Assembly: GCA_021788645.1 (NCBI GenBank)
Contig: JAJYKK010000030.1
Location: 1-34,359, forward strand
DNA: 34,359 bases
Source of the DNA: Pseudomonadota bacterium
Lineage (GTDB): Bacteria > Pseudomonadota > Gammaproteobacteria > Burkholderiales > JAKAFK01
Direction: 5' to 3'
Shown here: positions 23,523-33,111 of the stretch, piece by piece
How the letters are laid out: every line of letters begins with the position of its first letter
How positions within the stretch are numbered: the first letter of the stretch is position 1
Program-made: the position numbers and the translations under genes
Notes under the pieces: generated by a model
Told to the model about the DNA's origin: nothing
Database searches by the model: none
Seen by the model: only the letters and a program-made list of their open reading frames with translations

Positions 23523-24938
23523 ATGCGCATCATAAAAACCAGATTCGCCCCCAGTCCCACCGGCCTTCTTCACTTCGGCAACGTGCGCACCGCGCTTTTC
23601 AATGCGCTCCTCGCGCGGAAGGAGCGCGGAACGTTTCTGCTTCGCATCGAGGACACGGACCAGGAGCGCAGCCGCCCGGAATATACGCGGGCGTTGGAGG
23701 AGGACCTGCGTTGGCTTGGGCTGCCTTGGGCAGAGGGGCCGGGCGCCGGGGGCGAGGCGGGACCTTATTTCCAGTCCGAACGGCAAGCCGTCTATGAGCG
23801 TTATCTCGGGCACCTCGAGGCGGAAGCGCATGTCTATCCTTGTTTCTGCTCAGCGGTCGAGCTGGAGATCTCGCGCAAGGTGCAGGCGGCTTCCGGGCGG
23901 CCGCCTCGCTACAGCGGGAAGTGCGCCCACCTCAAGCCGGACGAGGTCGCGCGCAAGCGGGCGCAGGGATTGCCTTTTACCTACCGTTACCGCATGCCCC
24001 GAGGCGAGATGGTGGTGTTCGAGGATCTCGTGCGGGGGCGGCAAACGTATGCCACCGACGATATCGGAGACTTCATCGTGCGCCGGTCGGACGGCACTTT
24101 CGCGTTCTTCTTCGTCAACGCGCTCGATGATGCGCTCATGGGCGTCACGCACGTGCTGCGCGGAGAAGACCACCTTGCCAATACGCCGCGCCAGATCGCG
24201 CTGCTTTCCGCGCTGAAGCTGCCGGTGCCGGTGTATGGCCACATCTCCCTCATCGTCGATGGCCACGGGGCGCCGCTATCCAAGCGCAGCGGGAGCCTGT
24301 CGGTGCAGGAGTTGCGCGAGCTCGGCTATTTTCCGGCGGCCGTGAACAACTATCTGGCGCGCTTGGGGCACGCCTATGCGCAGACCGAGTTGCTCGATTT
24401 CGATCATCTCGCGGGCGCGTTCGATCTGTCCAGCCTGGGGCGCGCGCCGGGTCGCTATGACCGCGCGCAGCTCGATCACTGGCAGGCTCAGGCGGTCTTG
24501 CACGCCGATCTGGACACCTTGTGCGAATGGCTGGCGCCCGCCCTGTCGGAACACGTGCCGGCGGCACAGATGCGGCAGTTCGCCGATGCGATCCGGGACA
24601 ATGTCCTGTTCCCGCAGGAGGCGGGGCGGTGGGCGCAGGCCGTCTTTTCGGAGCGACTGCCGCTGTCGAGCGAGGCCCGAGCGGTACTGGAGGAGACCTC
24701 GCCCGAGTTTTTCCGGCACGCCGCGCAGGCCCTGACGCGCGAACTTGATTTCGCCGTCCTGGCTTCGCGGGTGAAGTCGGCCACCGGCTTCAAGGGCAAG
24801 GCGCTGTTCCTGCCCCTACGGGCGGCTCTCACCGGGCAGGTGTCGGGACCGGAACTGCCGCGCCTGCTGCCCTTGATCGGTTTCGAGCGTGCCCATCACC
24901 GCCTTTCGGAACATCTCCTCAGCACGCAGATCGACTGA
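23523..24938 (+). CDS. gltX: glutamate--tRNA ligase
   Basis: A 471-residue class I synthetase that charges tRNA-Glu. The HIGH-type motif is PSPTGLLHFG (10-19). The KMSKS-type motif is PLSKR (251-255). A zinc site C107-x-C109, Y130 and C134 is present. RGEDHLANTPRQI is the usual binding-pocket segment. Length matches bacterial GluRS. Some acidophilic sulfur/iron oxidisers (Acidithiobacillus ferrooxidans) have two GluRS, one of which also charges tRNA-Gln; which type this is cannot be told here. The start MRIIKTRFAPSPTG at 23523 is fixed by homology. cysS follows on the same strand 106 bases later. Confidence 0.95.
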   Translation: MRIIKTRFAPSPTGLLHFGNVRTALFNALLARKERGTFLLRIEDTDQERSRPEYTRALEEDLRWLGLPWAEGPGAGGEAGPYFQSERQAVYERYLGHLEAEAHVYPCFCSAVELEISRKVQAASGRPPRYSGKCAHLKPDEVARKRAQGLPFTYRYRMPRGEMVVFEDLVRGRQTYATDDIGDFIVRRSDGTFAFFFVNALDDALMGVTHVLRGEDHLANTPRQIALLSALKLPVPVYGHISLIVDGHGAPLSKRSGSLSVQELRELGYFPAAVNNYLARLGHAYAQTELLDFDHLAGAFDLSSLGRAPGRYDRAQLDHWQAQAVLHADLDTLCEWLAPALSEHVPAAQMRQFADAIRDNVLFPQEAGRWAQAVFSERLPLSSEARAVLEETSPEFFRHAAQALTRELDFAVLASRVKSATGFKGKALFLPLRAALTGQVSGPELPRLLPLIGFERAHHRLSEHLLSTQID

Positions 24939-25044
24939 CGGCGCGCTTTGATCGGAGGGTGGCCGTGCAGTGGACTTTCGTATCGTGGAATCCCCGCCGG
25001 GAGGGGGCGATGGCCCGCGCGGGTCTTTGACGGGATCTGTCAGC

Positions 25045-26436
25045 ATGCTTCAAATCTATAACACATTGACGCGCAAGAAAGAGAACTTCGTGCCGCTGGC
25101 GCCGGGCAAGGTGCGCATGTACGTGTGCGGGATGACGGTTTATGACTACTGTCATCTCGGGCACGCGCGGGTCCTGGTCGTCTTCGACATGGTTCAGCGA
25201 TGGCTCCGGACGTCGGGCTTTGAGGTGACCTACGTGCGCAATGTCACCGACATCGACGATAAGATCATCCAGCGCGCAGCCCGAAACGGCGAATCCGTGG
25301 CGAGCCTTACCACGCGTTTCATCGACGCCCTGCACGACGATGAGGCGCGCCTCGGCGTGGAGCGCCCCGCCCATGAGCCCCGTGCCACCCAATTCGTGCC
25401 CGCCATGGTGGCCATGATCGATCGGCTGGTCGGCAAGGGATTGGCGTATCCGGCCGCCAACGGCGATGTCTACTATGCGGTCCGGGAATTTCCCGCTTAC
25501 GGGCGGTTGTCGGGCAAGACGCTGGCCGACTTGCGTGCGGGAGAACGGGTCGAGGTGGACGCGAACAAGCGGGATCCGCTGGATTTCGTGCTGTGGAAGG
25601 CCGCCAAGCCCGGCGAACCCTCATGGGAGTCTCCCTGGGGGCCTGGCCGCCCGGGTTGGCATATCGAGTGCTCGGTGATGAGCGAACATTATCTGGGCGA
25701 GCACTTCGATATCCATGGCGGCGGGCAGGATCTGCAATTCCCGCATCACGAGAACGAGATCGCGCAGTCCGAGGGTGCCCACGACCATATTTTCGTCAAC
25801 TACTGGATGCACAATGGCTTCGTGCGCGTCGACAACGAGAAGATGTCGAAATCGCTGGGTAATTTCTTCACGGTGCGGGAAGTGCTAGAACGTTTTGATC
25901 CGGAAGTCGTGCGCTTCTTCATCTTGCGAGCCCACTATCGGAGTCCCCTGAATTATTCGGATACCCATCTCGAGGACGCCCGACAAGCGCTCACCCGGCT
26001 CTATACGGCGTTGCGCGGGCATCCTTTGGCGCCTCGCCCGATCGACTGGGAAGAGCCTTTCGCGGCCCGCTTCAAGGCGGCCATGGATGACGATTTTGCC
26101 ACGCCCGATGCGATCGCCGTCCTTTTCGATCTGGCAGGGGAAGTCAACCGGACAGGCTCGCCTGATCTGGCGATGCTGCTGCGCGCACTGGGGGCTGTGC
26201 TGGGCCTTCTGGCGCGATCTCCGGAGGCCTACCTCCAAGGCGCGGCCTCGGAGGTCGGCGGGGACCCCGCCTTGGCCGGGCCGTCGCCGCAGGAGATCGA
26301 AGCGCTGATCGCACAGCGCCTCGCGGCGCGCCGGCACAGAGATTTTGCGCGAGCCGACCAGATTCGTGCGGAATTGGCGTCCCGGGGAATCCTGCTGGAG
26401 GACGGCTCGAGCGGTACGACGTGGCGGCGGCGATGA
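25045..26436 (+). CDS. cysS: cysteine--tRNA ligase
   Basis: A 463-residue class I synthetase that charges tRNA-Cys. The Zn-binding Cys28 sits in VCGMTVYD; the HIGH motif is HLGH (37-40). WHIECSVMS and [12 protein letters not shown] supply other zinc ligands, and KMSKS is complete. The start [12 protein letters not shown] at 25045 is the family norm, but no good ribosome site precedes it. A GGAGGG lies at 24954-24959, closer to GTG codons at 24965 (a 21-residue separate frame) and 24970 (in frame, adding 25 residues). Gene order gltX-cysS suggests shared transcription. Confidence 0.95.
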   Translation: MLQIYNTLTRKKENFVPLAPGKVRMYVCGMTVYDYCHLGHARVLVVFDMVQRWLRTSGFEVTYVRNVTDIDDKIIQRAARNGESVASLTTRFIDALHDDEARLGVERPAHEPRATQFVPAMVAMIDRLVGKGLAYPAANGDVYYAVREFPAYGRLSGKTLADLRAGERVEVDANKRDPLDFVLWKAAKPGEPSWESPWGPGRPGWHIECSVMSEHYLGEHFDIHGGGQDLQFPHHENEIAQSEGAHDHIFVNYWMHNGFVRVDNEKMSKSLGNFFTVREVLERFDPEVVRFFILRAHYRSPLNYSDTHLEDARQALTRLYTALRGHPLAPRPIDWEEPFAARFKAAMDDDFATPDAIAVLFDLAGEVNRTGSPDLAMLLRALGAVLGLLARSPEAYLQGAASEVGGDPALAGPSPQEIEALIAQRLAARRHRDFARADQIRAELASRGILLEDGSSGTTWRRR

Positions 26437-26493
26437 GGGCGCCAGGGTGCAGCCGTCTTTCAACAACGCGTTTGGGTGCGTGGGGGATGTCAG

Positions 26494-27138
26494 ATGACGA
26501 TCAAAGTGTGGGGAAGGCGTAATTCGGTCAATGTGCAGAAGGTATTGTGGACGCTCGGCGAGTTGCGGTTGCCCTGCGAGTTTGTCAATGCGGGCGGCCA
26601 TTTCGGCGGTCTGGATGCGCCGGAATTCCGGGCCATGAATCCTCACGGCCGGGTTCCGGTCCTCGCCGACGGCGACGCGGTGGTCTGGGAGTCCAACGCC
26701 ATTGTCCGCTATCTCGCCGCGCGCTATGGCAGTGGCTCGCTTTGGGTGGAATCGCCCGCGACGCGTGCCTGTGCCGATGAATGGATGGACTGGACGCTCG
26801 CGACCTTCCAGCCCGATTTCCTTGGGCTTTTCGCCAACTTCTTCCGGACGCCCGAGGCGGACAGGAAGCACGCGCTCATCGCCGACTATGCGGCGCGGTG
26901 CGTGCGGCATTTCGGGCTTCTCGACGTCCGTTTGGCGGCGCAGCCGTTCCTCGCCGGCGACGCACTGACCATGGGGGACATACCCGCAGGGGCCCTGTTG
27001 CATCGTTTCTTCGGGATGGGGTATCCCATGCCGGATTTCCCCCACGTACGGGCATGGTACGACCGGCTGGCGTTGCGGTCGGCCTACCGTGAGCATGTCA
27101 TGGTGGTCTTCGAAGACCTGCGCGGCCACCCGGCGTAA
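26494..27138 (+). CDS. glutathione S-transferase family protein
   Basis: A 214-residue cytoplasmic protein. The thioredoxin-like N-terminal domain (1-80) carries RRNSVNVQKVLWTL, with N10/S11 at the catalytic position, and VPVL (54-57) and ESNAI (66-70) for glutathione binding. A helical C-terminal domain has the usual AGDALTMGDIPAG N-capping segment. The family conjugates glutathione to electrophiles or reduces peroxides; the substrate is unknown. GGGGGA lies seven bases upstream of the ATG. Just after the stop lies a 7-bp stem (27139-27162). The upstream neighbour is cysS, 57 bases away. Confidence 0.9.
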   Translation: MTIKVWGRRNSVNVQKVLWTLGELRLPCEFVNAGGHFGGLDAPEFRAMNPHGRVPVLADGDAVVWESNAIVRYLAARYGSGSLWVESPATRACADEWMDWTLATFQPDFLGLFANFFRTPEADRKHALIADYAARCVRHFGLLDVRLAAQPFLAGDALTMGDIPAGALLHRFFGMGYPMPDFPHVRAWYDRLALRSAYREHVMVVFEDLRGHPA

Positions 27139-27162
27139 GCGCCCGGTCGCGACATCGGGCGC
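27139..27162 (+). terminator. stem-loop directly after the GST stop
   Basis: GCGCCCG (27139-27145) pairs with CGGGCGC (27156-27162); the loop holds GTCGCGAC, itself a palindrome. No T run follows, so this may be a factor-dependent terminator. Confidence 0.4.
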
Positions 27163-27245
27163 CGACACACCGCGCCCCCGTTGTCCCACCCGGCGACTTG
27201 GCTCTGGCGGGAGCAACCCGGGGGAAGGTGCGCTGGCGCGCGGGC

Positions 27246-27464
27246 TCAGGCCTCGGCCAGGTGGCTGCCGTCGCAATAAGGGGCGGTCTTGCTGCGCCCG
27301 CATGCGCATATGGCCACTTGCTGGGCATTCTTCAGTTCGACCACGGCGGGCTCATGACCGGTCCCCGTATGCGAGCCGTCGCAATAAGGGGCGCTCTTGG
27401 ATTGGCCGCACGCGCAGAAGTAATAGGTGCCAGCGGCAAGATCGAGGACGAAGGGTTGCGTCAT
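27246..27464 (-). CDS. double CDGSH iron-sulfur domain protein
   Basis: A 72-residue protein with two CDGSH motifs: CACGQSKSAPYCDGSH (C17, C19, C28, H32) and CACGRSKTAPYCDGSH (C53, C55, C64, H68). Each set of three Cys and one His binds a 2Fe-2S cluster, as in mitoNEET-related bacterial proteins. The family transfers clusters or electrons; a partner is not evident. AAGGA precedes the ATG; the upstream in-frame extension has no ribosome site. It lies downstream of the MarR gene on the same strand with an AT-rich 138-base gap, so it probably has its own promoter and may be MarR-controlled. Confidence 0.93.
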   Translation of the reverse strand: MTQPFVLDLAAGTYYFCACGQSKSAPYCDGSHTGTGHEPAVVELKNAQQVAICACGRSKTAPYCDGSHLAEA

Positions 27465-27543
27465 GGTGGGTTCCTTGTAAGAGAGGCGGCGTGCCGTCCG
27501 GGGGGGAAAATCCTCCGGCGCCACGCGGCGGGGTTTATTGTTG

Positions 27544-27570
27544 CTACACAAATAATACTAACACAAACAA
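27544..27570. promoter_or_regulatory. AT-rich direct repeat before the CDGSH gene
   Basis: CTACACAAATAA (27544-27555) and CTAACACAAACAA (27558-27570) are imperfect direct repeats in an AT-rich block, 80 bases upstream of the CDGSH ATG. This is the likely promoter or operator of that gene; a MarR site is possible but does not match the operator seen before marR. Confidence 0.35.
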
Positions 27571-27602
27571 AATGAGCGGACGAGTCCCGGCGCGGGTCAA
27601 GC

Positions 27603-28058
27603 TCAGAATAGTGCCTGCAACGCCTGCAATGCCCCACGGATCCGCGCCATGTCCTCGCGCCCCACGTGCTGGAGCCTTGCTTTGAGAAAGGCCACGTGCG
27701 CGGGGAACGTGTCGTTGAAGAGTCGTTCCCCTTCCGGGGTCAGCACGGCGATGAAGCTCCTCCGGTTCCCTGCCGGCACCTCGCGCCGCAGAAGGCCTTT
27801 TTGTTCCAGGCGATCCAGGATCCCGGTCAATGTGCCCTTGGTGATCAACGTCTTCTCCGCCAGTCGGTGCAAGGGCATGCCCGACGTGTTGCCGAGGGTG
27901 CTGATCACGTCGAATTGAGGGGGGGTGAGCCCGAGTTCCCGGATGTGAACGGCCGAATGGCGCGCGAACGCCTGATAAGCGCGAGCCAAGTCCCGCAGCA
28001 TCGGGAGGAACGGCTCCTTGGCCGCCTTTTGCGCCGGCGTCAGGCTTCCCTTGGCCAT
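27603..28058 (-). CDS. MarR-family transcriptional regulator
   Basis: A 151-residue winged-helix regulator. The DNA-binding region covers about 45-110, with LTPPQFDVISTLGNTSGMPLHRLAEKTLITKGTLTGILDRLEQKGLL and the wing RREVPAGNRRSFIAVLTPEGERLF. MarR proteins bind as dimers and respond to phenolic or oxidant signals. A strong promoter and a palindrome lie right upstream, so it probably represses itself. Downstream on the same strand is the CDGSH gene. The GST gene on the other strand converges with that pair, and a stress-response theme is possible. Confidence 0.93.
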   Translation of the reverse strand: MAKGSLTPAQKAAKEPFLPMLRDLARAYQAFARHSAVHIRELGLTPPQFDVISTLGNTSGMPLHRLAEKTLITKGTLTGILDRLEQKGLLRREVPAGNRRSFIAVLTPEGERLFNDTFPAHVAFLKARLQHVGREDMARIRGALQALQALF

Positions 28059-28071
28059 GTGGATGATCGAC

Positions 28072-28116
28072 CCAAAATGTTTTGGTTAGGATAGTTCGCG
28101 TATCTGCCCCGGTCAA
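28072..28116 (-). promoter_or_regulatory. marR promoter with overlapping palindromic operator
   Basis: On the minus strand, TTGACC (28116-28111) and TATCCT (28093-28088) are separated by exactly 17 bases, a good sigma-70 promoter. Right downstream, CCAAAA-CA-TTTTGG (28085-28072) is a perfect 6-bp dyad at the expected transcription start. A repressor bound there would block marR. Confidence 0.75.
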
Positions 28117-28146
28117 GGGCGCGGGCGCCGTCGGGGAGCGCCGGCG

Positions 28147-29835
28147 TCAGCGCGCGGGGGATACTGCGGTTTTCTGGAAAAGGCGATAAATCTCATCTTC
28201 GTCGCCGGGGCGATGTCCGGACCACCGCAAGCGCCATTCGGGTCCCGGGTCGGGGTGGTCATTGCGGCCGCTTTGCACGATCAACAAGGGGCAATCCAGG
28301 CGGTGGGTCACCTCCACGCGCCGGGTCACGATCCCATCGTAGTACTGAAGCAGGGCGCGCTGCCCCTCGCCAAGATGTTCGCTGGAGATGCATCCAGGCG
28401 ATGGCGGCATGGCATGCGCGAGCGCGATGAACGTGGTGCGGTAGCTCTTTCCGGTATTGATCCAGGAGATGAAAAGGGTCATGGCCAGGCCCCAGACCAT
28501 GGTGATGCCGATGGCCCAGATCACCACCGGGCGGGCGCGAAAGCGCTTGAGACGGGCGACCGCCAGCAGCCAGCCGACCGTGTACAGCACGGCGAGCAGA
28601 AAGGGCAGCGCGTGAAAGGCCGGCGTGTAGCCGGGCTGCATGTCGTTCAGATGCGCGGACAGAGAGGCCGGGACGCCGAAGGTGAGCGCGACCCAATAGA
28701 ACCAGAACACCACGGCAAAGAACGTGAACGTCGTGATTGCGAACCAATACAAGGCGTTGGCTGCGCCGCGCCGGAGGGTGTCGACGCCCGCGGTGGCGAG
28801 GGTGGCGAGGGGCAGCAGGAGGGGAAGCGCGTACACGTCGCGCGCCTCGGCGGCGGTGCCCAGCACGGTCTGGAAGACGACAAAGGCGACCAGGGGAAAA
28901 TGGATCTCGGGGCGGCGCAGCCCTGCTTTTCCCTCATGCCAAAGCGCCCACAGGGCGATCGGCCAGGCGGGCCAGGCGAACCATGGTACGGTCTGGAAGT
29001 AGTAGCCCGCATAGGCGGTCGGTCCGATGTGGGCGAAACCGACGAAGCGGCCTAGGTTGTTTACCCAGAACCATTGCATGAAGAGGGCCGGTGAACGCGC
29101 ATAAAGGGCGATGGGCCAGATGATGAGCCAGGGCGCTGACACGAGGGTGGCGACCGCGAGGGTCTTCAGGTAGTCGCGGGTGCGCCATGTCGAGGAGACG
29201 GCGGGAAGCGCCAATCCCAGGAGACCCAGCATGCCCGGGCCGAGCAGCCCTTTCGACATGAATGCGATGCCGGCGCCCAGCCCGAGACCGACCCCCCCCG
29301 CGATCGGGCGTCGGAGGCACACCGCGAAGCCGTGCAGGGCGATCGATAGGCCGGCGAGCAGGGCGACGTCGGTGATGAGTTGGTGTGTGCGGATGAGCAG
29401 CCCCAGGCATCCGATCAGGATGACCACCGTGATCATGCCCTTGCCGCGCCCATAGAGTTCACGGCCGCTCAAGCCGGCGAACAGGAGCACCAGCGCCATG
29501 AAGAACCCGCTGGTGAGCCGGGCGGCGTCTTGCGGTGCGAGTGGGGGTGACAAGGCGCGCCAGAAGCCGGCGGCCACGAGATAGTACAGGGGCGGCTTTT
29601 CCATGAAGGGCTCGCCCGCGAGGCGGGGAACGATCCAGTGGCCGCTCCTGACGATGTGGTAGACCAGCCCGAAGGTATAGGCCTCGTCCGGTTTCCAGGG
29701 GTCATGCCCGACGAGGCCCGGGATGATCCATGCGAGGCACAGGAGGACCAGCCCCAGGCGAGCCGTCCGGCTGGGCAGCCGCGAATCGACGCGATCCAGC
29801 AGCGCTCTGTCGCGTGCGATCTCAGTCCAGCGCAT
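28147..29835 (-). CDS. ArnT-like membrane glycosyltransferase (PMT_2/GT83)
   Basis: A 562-residue polytopic membrane protein with about twelve helices. The first periplasmic loop carries GHDPWKPDEAYTFG with D50-E51, the catalytic acid pair of the ArnT/PMT superfamily. The following EPFMEKPPLYYLVAAG is a family hallmark. These enzymes move a sugar from a polyprenyl-phosphate carrier to lipid A, protein or another glycan. No arn operon genes are nearby, so aminoarabinose transfer is not implied. The start at 29835 has GGGAG upstream; a GTG one codon earlier is possible. It lies 15 bases after the malic enzyme stop and is probably co-transcribed. Confidence 0.88.
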   Translation of the reverse strand: MRWTEIARDRALLDRVDSRLPSRTARLGLVLLCLAWIIPGLVGHDPWKPDEAYTFGLVYHIVRSGHWIVPRLAGEPFMEKPPLYYLVAAGFWRALSPPLAPQDAARLTSGFFMALVLLFAGLSGRELYGRGKGMITVVILIGCLGLLIRTHQLITDVALLAGLSIALHGFAVCLRRPIAGGVGLGLGAGIAFMSKGLLGPGMLGLLGLALPAVSSTWRTRDYLKTLAVATLVSAPWLIIWPIALYARSPALFMQWFWVNNLGRFVGFAHIGPTAYAGYYFQTVPWFAWPAWPIALWALWHEGKAGLRRPEIHFPLVAFVVFQTVLGTAAEARDVYALPLLLPLATLATAGVDTLRRGAANALYWFAITTFTFFAVVFWFYWVALTFGVPASLSAHLNDMQPGYTPAFHALPFLLAVLYTVGWLLAVARLKRFRARPVVIWAIGITMVWGLAMTLFISWINTGKSYRTTFIALAHAMPPSPGCISSEHLGEGQRALLQYYDGIVTRRVEVTHRLDCPLLIVQSGRNDHPDPGPEWRLRWSGHRPGDEDEIYRLFQKTAVSPAR

Positions 29836-29850
29836 CACCGCTCCCGGGGG

Positions 29851-31068
29851 CTACGCATCGTGGCGGGCGGCTTCGGCGACCTTGGGCGGGATACGCTCAA
29901 TGAGGCGCGGATCGAAGGGCTTGGGCAGAATATAGTCCCTGCCGAAGGCGAGACTGGGCAAGGCGTAGGCCTGGAGCACCTCGGCGGGCACAGGCTCCTT
30001 CGCGAGGTGGGCCAGCGCGCCGACTGCGGCCACCAGCATGGGTTGGGTGATGCGCTTCGCGCGGGCATCCAGGGCCCCCCGGAAGATGAAGGGGAAGCCG
30101 AGCACGTTGTTCACTTGATTGGGAAAGTCGGAGCGCCCGGTGGCCATGATCAGGTCGTCGCGCACGGCGTGCGCCTGCGCGGGCAGGATTTCGGGATCCG
30201 GGTTGGCCAAGGCGAAGACGATCGGGTTGGCGGCCATGGAAGCGACCATCTCGGCACTCAGCAGGTTCGCGCCGGAGACACCGACGAAGACGTCGGCCTG
30301 TTGCAAGGCCTCGGCGAGCGTGCGTGCGGGCGTCTCCCCGGCAAATTCCCGCTTGTGGGCGTTGAGGTCGGTGCGGCCCGCATGGATGACGCCGCGGCTG
30401 TCCACCATGAGGATGTGCGCCGCCGGAGCGCCCAACGCCTTCAGCAGGCGCATGGAAGCCAAACCGGCCGCGCCCGCGCCGAGACAGACGATGCGCGCAT
30501 CCTGCAGGCGCTTGCCTTGCAGTTCCAGGGCGTTGAGGAGTCCCGCGCAGATGATGACCGCAGTGCCATGCTGATCGTCATGAAAAACCGGGATGTCGAG
30601 GCGCTCGCGGAGCTGGCGCTCGATCTCGAAGCAGTGGGGCGCCGCGATGTCCTCGAGATTGATTCCCCCGAAGGTCGGGGCGATATGAACGACCGTCTCG
30701 ATGAAGGCCTCGGGGGTGGGTGCATTGACCTCGAGATCGAACACATCGATGTTGGCGAAGCGCTTGAACAGCACGGCCTTGCCTTCCATGACCGGTTTGC
30801 CGGCCAAGGGACCGACATTACCCAGCCCCAGGACGGCTGTTCCGTCGGTGATGACGGCGACTAGGTTGCCTTTGTTGGTATAGCGATAGGCCGCCTCGGG
30901 GTCGCGGTGGATGGCCCGGACCGGTTCCGCGACACCGGGCGTATAGGCCAGCGCAAGCTGTTCGGCAGTCGCGCATGGCTTGCTTGATTCGACAGACAGC
31001 TTCCCGGGGCGCGGGAATTCGTGATAGGCGAGCGCTTGGTGACGCTTGGCTTCGGCGGTTCGGTTCAT
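29851..31068 (-). CDS. malic enzyme, short form (MaeB-like without the PTA domain)
   Basis: A 405-residue oxidative decarboxylase (malate to pyruvate, CO2 and NAD(P)H). Segments are [12 protein letters not shown] (about 39-50), [23 protein letters not shown], metal-binding HDDQHGTA and the nucleotide-binding [10 protein letters not shown]. coli MaeB carries an extra phosphotransacetylase-like domain; it is absent here, as in many bacteria. The choice of NAD or NADP is not clear from sequence. It may supply pyruvate or NADPH. The downstream ArnT-like gene is close but unrelated in function. No good ribosome site precedes the ATG at 31068. Confidence 0.92.
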   Translation of the reverse strand: MNRTAEAKRHQALAYHEFPRPGKLSVESSKPCATAEQLALAYTPGVAEPVRAIHRDPEAAYRYTNKGNLVAVITDGTAVLGLGNVGPLAGKPVMEGKAVLFKRFANIDVFDLEVNAPTPEAFIETVVHIAPTFGGINLEDIAAPHCFEIERQLRERLDIPVFHDDQHGTAVIICAGLLNALELQGKRLQDARIVCLGAGAAGLASMRLLKALGAPAAHILMVDSRGVIHAGRTDLNAHKREFAGETPARTLAEALQQADVFVGVSGANLLSAEMVASMAANPIVFALANPDPEILPAQAHAVRDDLIMATGRSDFPNQVNNVLGFPFIFRGALDARAKRITQPMLVAAVGALAHLAKEPVPAEVLQAYALPSLAFGRDYILPKPFDPRLIERIPPKVAEAARHDA

Positions 31069-31215
31069 GACGGTTCGGCTTCTGGGTGGGGTCCGTGGGC
31101 GACGCGGGCTCGTGAGAACCCAGCGCGTATTCTAGCGTGCGGGCGCAAGCCTTGAAAGACCATGATCAAGTCATGGCGATTGCCGGCGAGGTCCGCTGGT
31201 CCGTGATCGGCAAAC

Positions 31216-31249
31216 AAAAATCCCCTAGGGATCCGGAACCGCTAGGGGA
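31216..31249 (-). terminator. intrinsic terminator after rpmE
   Basis: On the minus strand TCCCCTAG pairs with CTAGGGGA over 8 bp around a 13-base loop and is followed at once by TTTTT. It lies 54 bases past the rpmE stop. Confidence 0.85.
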
Positions 31250-31302
31250 CTTGGCCCGCCCACTTGAAGACGCTGGTGCCGTCGCTTCCTGCCCGGCCCG
31301 GC

Positions 31303-31506
31303 CTATTTCATGCCGTACTTCTGGCGGAATTTCTCCACGCGTCCGGCCGTGTCGACGATCTTCTGCTTGCCCGTATAGAACGGGTGGCATTCGGAGCACA
31401 CTTCGATATGCAGGGGTTTGCCGGCCGTCGAGCGGGTCTTGAACGTGGTGCCGCAGCTGCACGTCACCTCGATCTCGGTGTAGTTGGGATGAATGTCCGG
31501 TTTCAT
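31303..31506 (-). CDS. rpmE: 50S ribosomal protein L31, zinc-binding form
   Basis: A 67-residue ribosomal protein. Zinc ligands are C16, C18, C37 and C40 ([10 protein letters not shown] and [15 protein letters not shown]), so this is the C+ form that binds zinc. The C-terminal [11 protein letters not shown] is typical. AAGGATCC precedes the start. It follows rho on the same strand, with a small hairpin between, and ends at a clear intrinsic terminator. Confidence 0.97.
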   Translation of the reverse strand: MKPDIHPNYTEIEVTCSCGTTFKTRSTAGKPLHIEVCSECHPFYTGKQKIVDTAGRVEKFRQKYGMK

Positions 31507-31582
31507 GATCGCTGGATCCTTAAAGCTCAGGCTCGCCGATTGCCGCGCAAGCCCTGGTGCGGAAAACGCATTATTATCCTTG

Positions 31583-31607
31583 AAAACGGCGGCGTGCGCA
31601 ACACGCC
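31583..31607 (-). terminator. probable terminator between rho and rpmE
   Basis: On the minus strand GGCGTG (31607-31602) pairs with CACGCC (31596-31591) with a 5-base loop, followed by GCCGTTTTC. It is short and may only attenuate transcription into rpmE. Confidence 0.45.
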
Positions 31608-31625
31608 AGCCGGGCGGCGCTGCCG

Positions 31626-32885
31626 CTAGCCTCTACGCATGGAGTCGAAGAAGTCGGCATTGTTCTTGGTGGCGCGGATCTTGTCCAGCAGGAATTCCAT
31701 GGCTTCCAGGTCGTCCATCGGATAGAGGAGCTTGCGCAGGACCCATATCTTCTGCAGGACGTCGGCCTTGATGAGCAGTTCTTCCCGGCGGGTCCCCGAG
31801 CGGTTGACGTTGATGGCGGGATACAGCCGTTTTTCCGCCATCCGACGGTCCAGATGGATTTCCATGTTGCCGGTGCCCTTGAACTCCTCGTAGATGACGT
31901 CATCCATGCGGGAGCCCGTATCCACCAGCGCAGTCGCGATGATGGTGAGCGAGCCGCCTTCTTCGATGTTGCGGGCGGCGCCGAAGAAGCGCTTGGGCCT
32001 TTGCAGGGCGTTGGCGTCCACGCCGCCCGTGAGCACCTTGCCCGAGGCCGGTACCACGGTATTGTAGGCGCGGGCGAGACGGGTGATGGAATCCAGCAGG
32101 ATCACGACGTCCTTCTTGTGCTCGACCAGACGCTTGGCCTTTTCCAGGACCATTTCGGCGACTTGCACGTGGCGCGTCGCCGGTTCGTCGAAGGTGCTCG
32201 AGACCACCTCTCCCCTGACCGAGCGGATCATCTCGGTGACTTCCTCGGGGCGCTCGTCGATCAGCAAGACGATCAGGTAGACCTCGGGTTGGTTCGCCGC
32301 AATCGAATGGGCAATATGCTGGAGCATGACCGTCTTGCCGCTCTTCGGCGGTGCGACGAGCAGTCCGCGCTGTCCCTTGCCGATCGGCGCGACGATGTCG
32401 ATCACGCGCCCGGTGATGTTCTCTTCGCTGTGAATCTCGCGCTCAAGCTTCAGCGGATGCGTAGGGAACAGCGGGGTGAGATTCTCGAACAGGATCTTGT
32501 GCTTGGAGTTTTCCGGCGGTTCCGAGTTGACCTTGTCCACCTTGACCAGCGCGAAGTAGCGTTCCCCATCCTTGGGCGTGCGTATTTCTCCTTCGATGGA
32601 GTCGCCGGTGTGCAGGTTGAACCGGCGGATCTGGCTGGGACTCACATAAATGTCATCGGGACCGGCCAGATAGGAGGTGTCCGGCGAACGCAGAAATCCG
32701 AATCCGTCCGGCAATACTTCCAGCGTCCCCTCGCCATAGATGCTCTCCCCCTTGCGCGCCTGATTCTTCAGCAAGGCAAAGATCAGATCTTGCTTGCGAA
32801 GGCGGTTGGCGCCCTCGATCTCGTTGGCGATGGCCATTTCCACCAGTTGGCTGACGTGAAATTGCTTCAATTCGGATAAATGCAT
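31626..32885 (-). CDS. rho: transcription termination factor Rho
   Basis: A 419-residue hexameric RNA helicase. The N-terminal RNA-binding domain has RNP1 DGFGFLR (60-66). The Walker A is APPKSGKT (178-185). [12 protein letters not shown] and the R-loop region [20 protein letters not shown] are intact. The length equals E. coli Rho (419). It terminates untranslated transcripts. Order trxA, rho, rpmE is the usual gammaproteobacterial arrangement. The upstream gap holds a 12-bp palindrome and a long leader, where autoregulation by Rho is known in E. coli. Confidence 0.98.
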   Translation of the reverse strand: MHLSELKQFHVSQLVEMAIANEIEGANRLRKQDLIFALLKNQARKGESIYGEGTLEVLPDGFGFLRSPDTSYLAGPDDIYVSPSQIRRFNLHTGDSIEGEIRTPKDGERYFALVKVDKVNSEPPENSKHKILFENLTPLFPTHPLKLEREIHSEENITGRVIDIVAPIGKGQRGLLVAPPKSGKTVMLQHIAHSIAANQPEVYLIVLLIDERPEEVTEMIRSVRGEVVSSTFDEPATRHVQVAEMVLEKAKRLVEHKKDVVILLDSITRLARAYNTVVPASGKVLTGGVDANALQRPKRFFGAARNIEEGGSLTIIATALVDTGSRMDDVIYEEFKGTGNMEIHLDRRMAEKRLYPAINVNRSGTRREELLIKADVLQKIWVLRKLLYPMDDLEAMEFLLDKIRATKNNADFFDSMRRG

Positions 32886-32957
32886 AGCGGGCGACTCGTG
32901 ACGATGCGGTTGCGGTGGTGCTTGCGACTTGTCTGCAAGTTGTTCTTTTCGCCTAGG

Positions 32958-32969
32958 GTTTGATCAAAC
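32958..32969. promoter_or_regulatory. 12-bp palindrome in the rho leader
   Basis: GTTTGATCAAAC is a perfect palindrome 73 bases upstream of the rho ATG. It could be a small operator or chance. A similar TTGAT-type half resembles FNR/CRP half sites, but the spacing does not match an FNR site. Confidence 0.3.
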
Positions 32970-33111
32970 AAACGTGGACAAGACAGCCAAAAACGTCGGG
33001 GTAAACTAGAGGGCTGGAAAGAGCTTGCGCCTGGGCCTGCCTGGAGTGTTCTTGCTATTCTCTGTACGACACTCGGCGAACGAGGTAGTTCAGGCGCTTA
33101 GAATAGCCGAT

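Noticed and set aside
23355-25044. tRNA genes near gltX and cysS
   Set aside because: No cloverleaf with a T-loop TTC motif and acceptor pairing was found.
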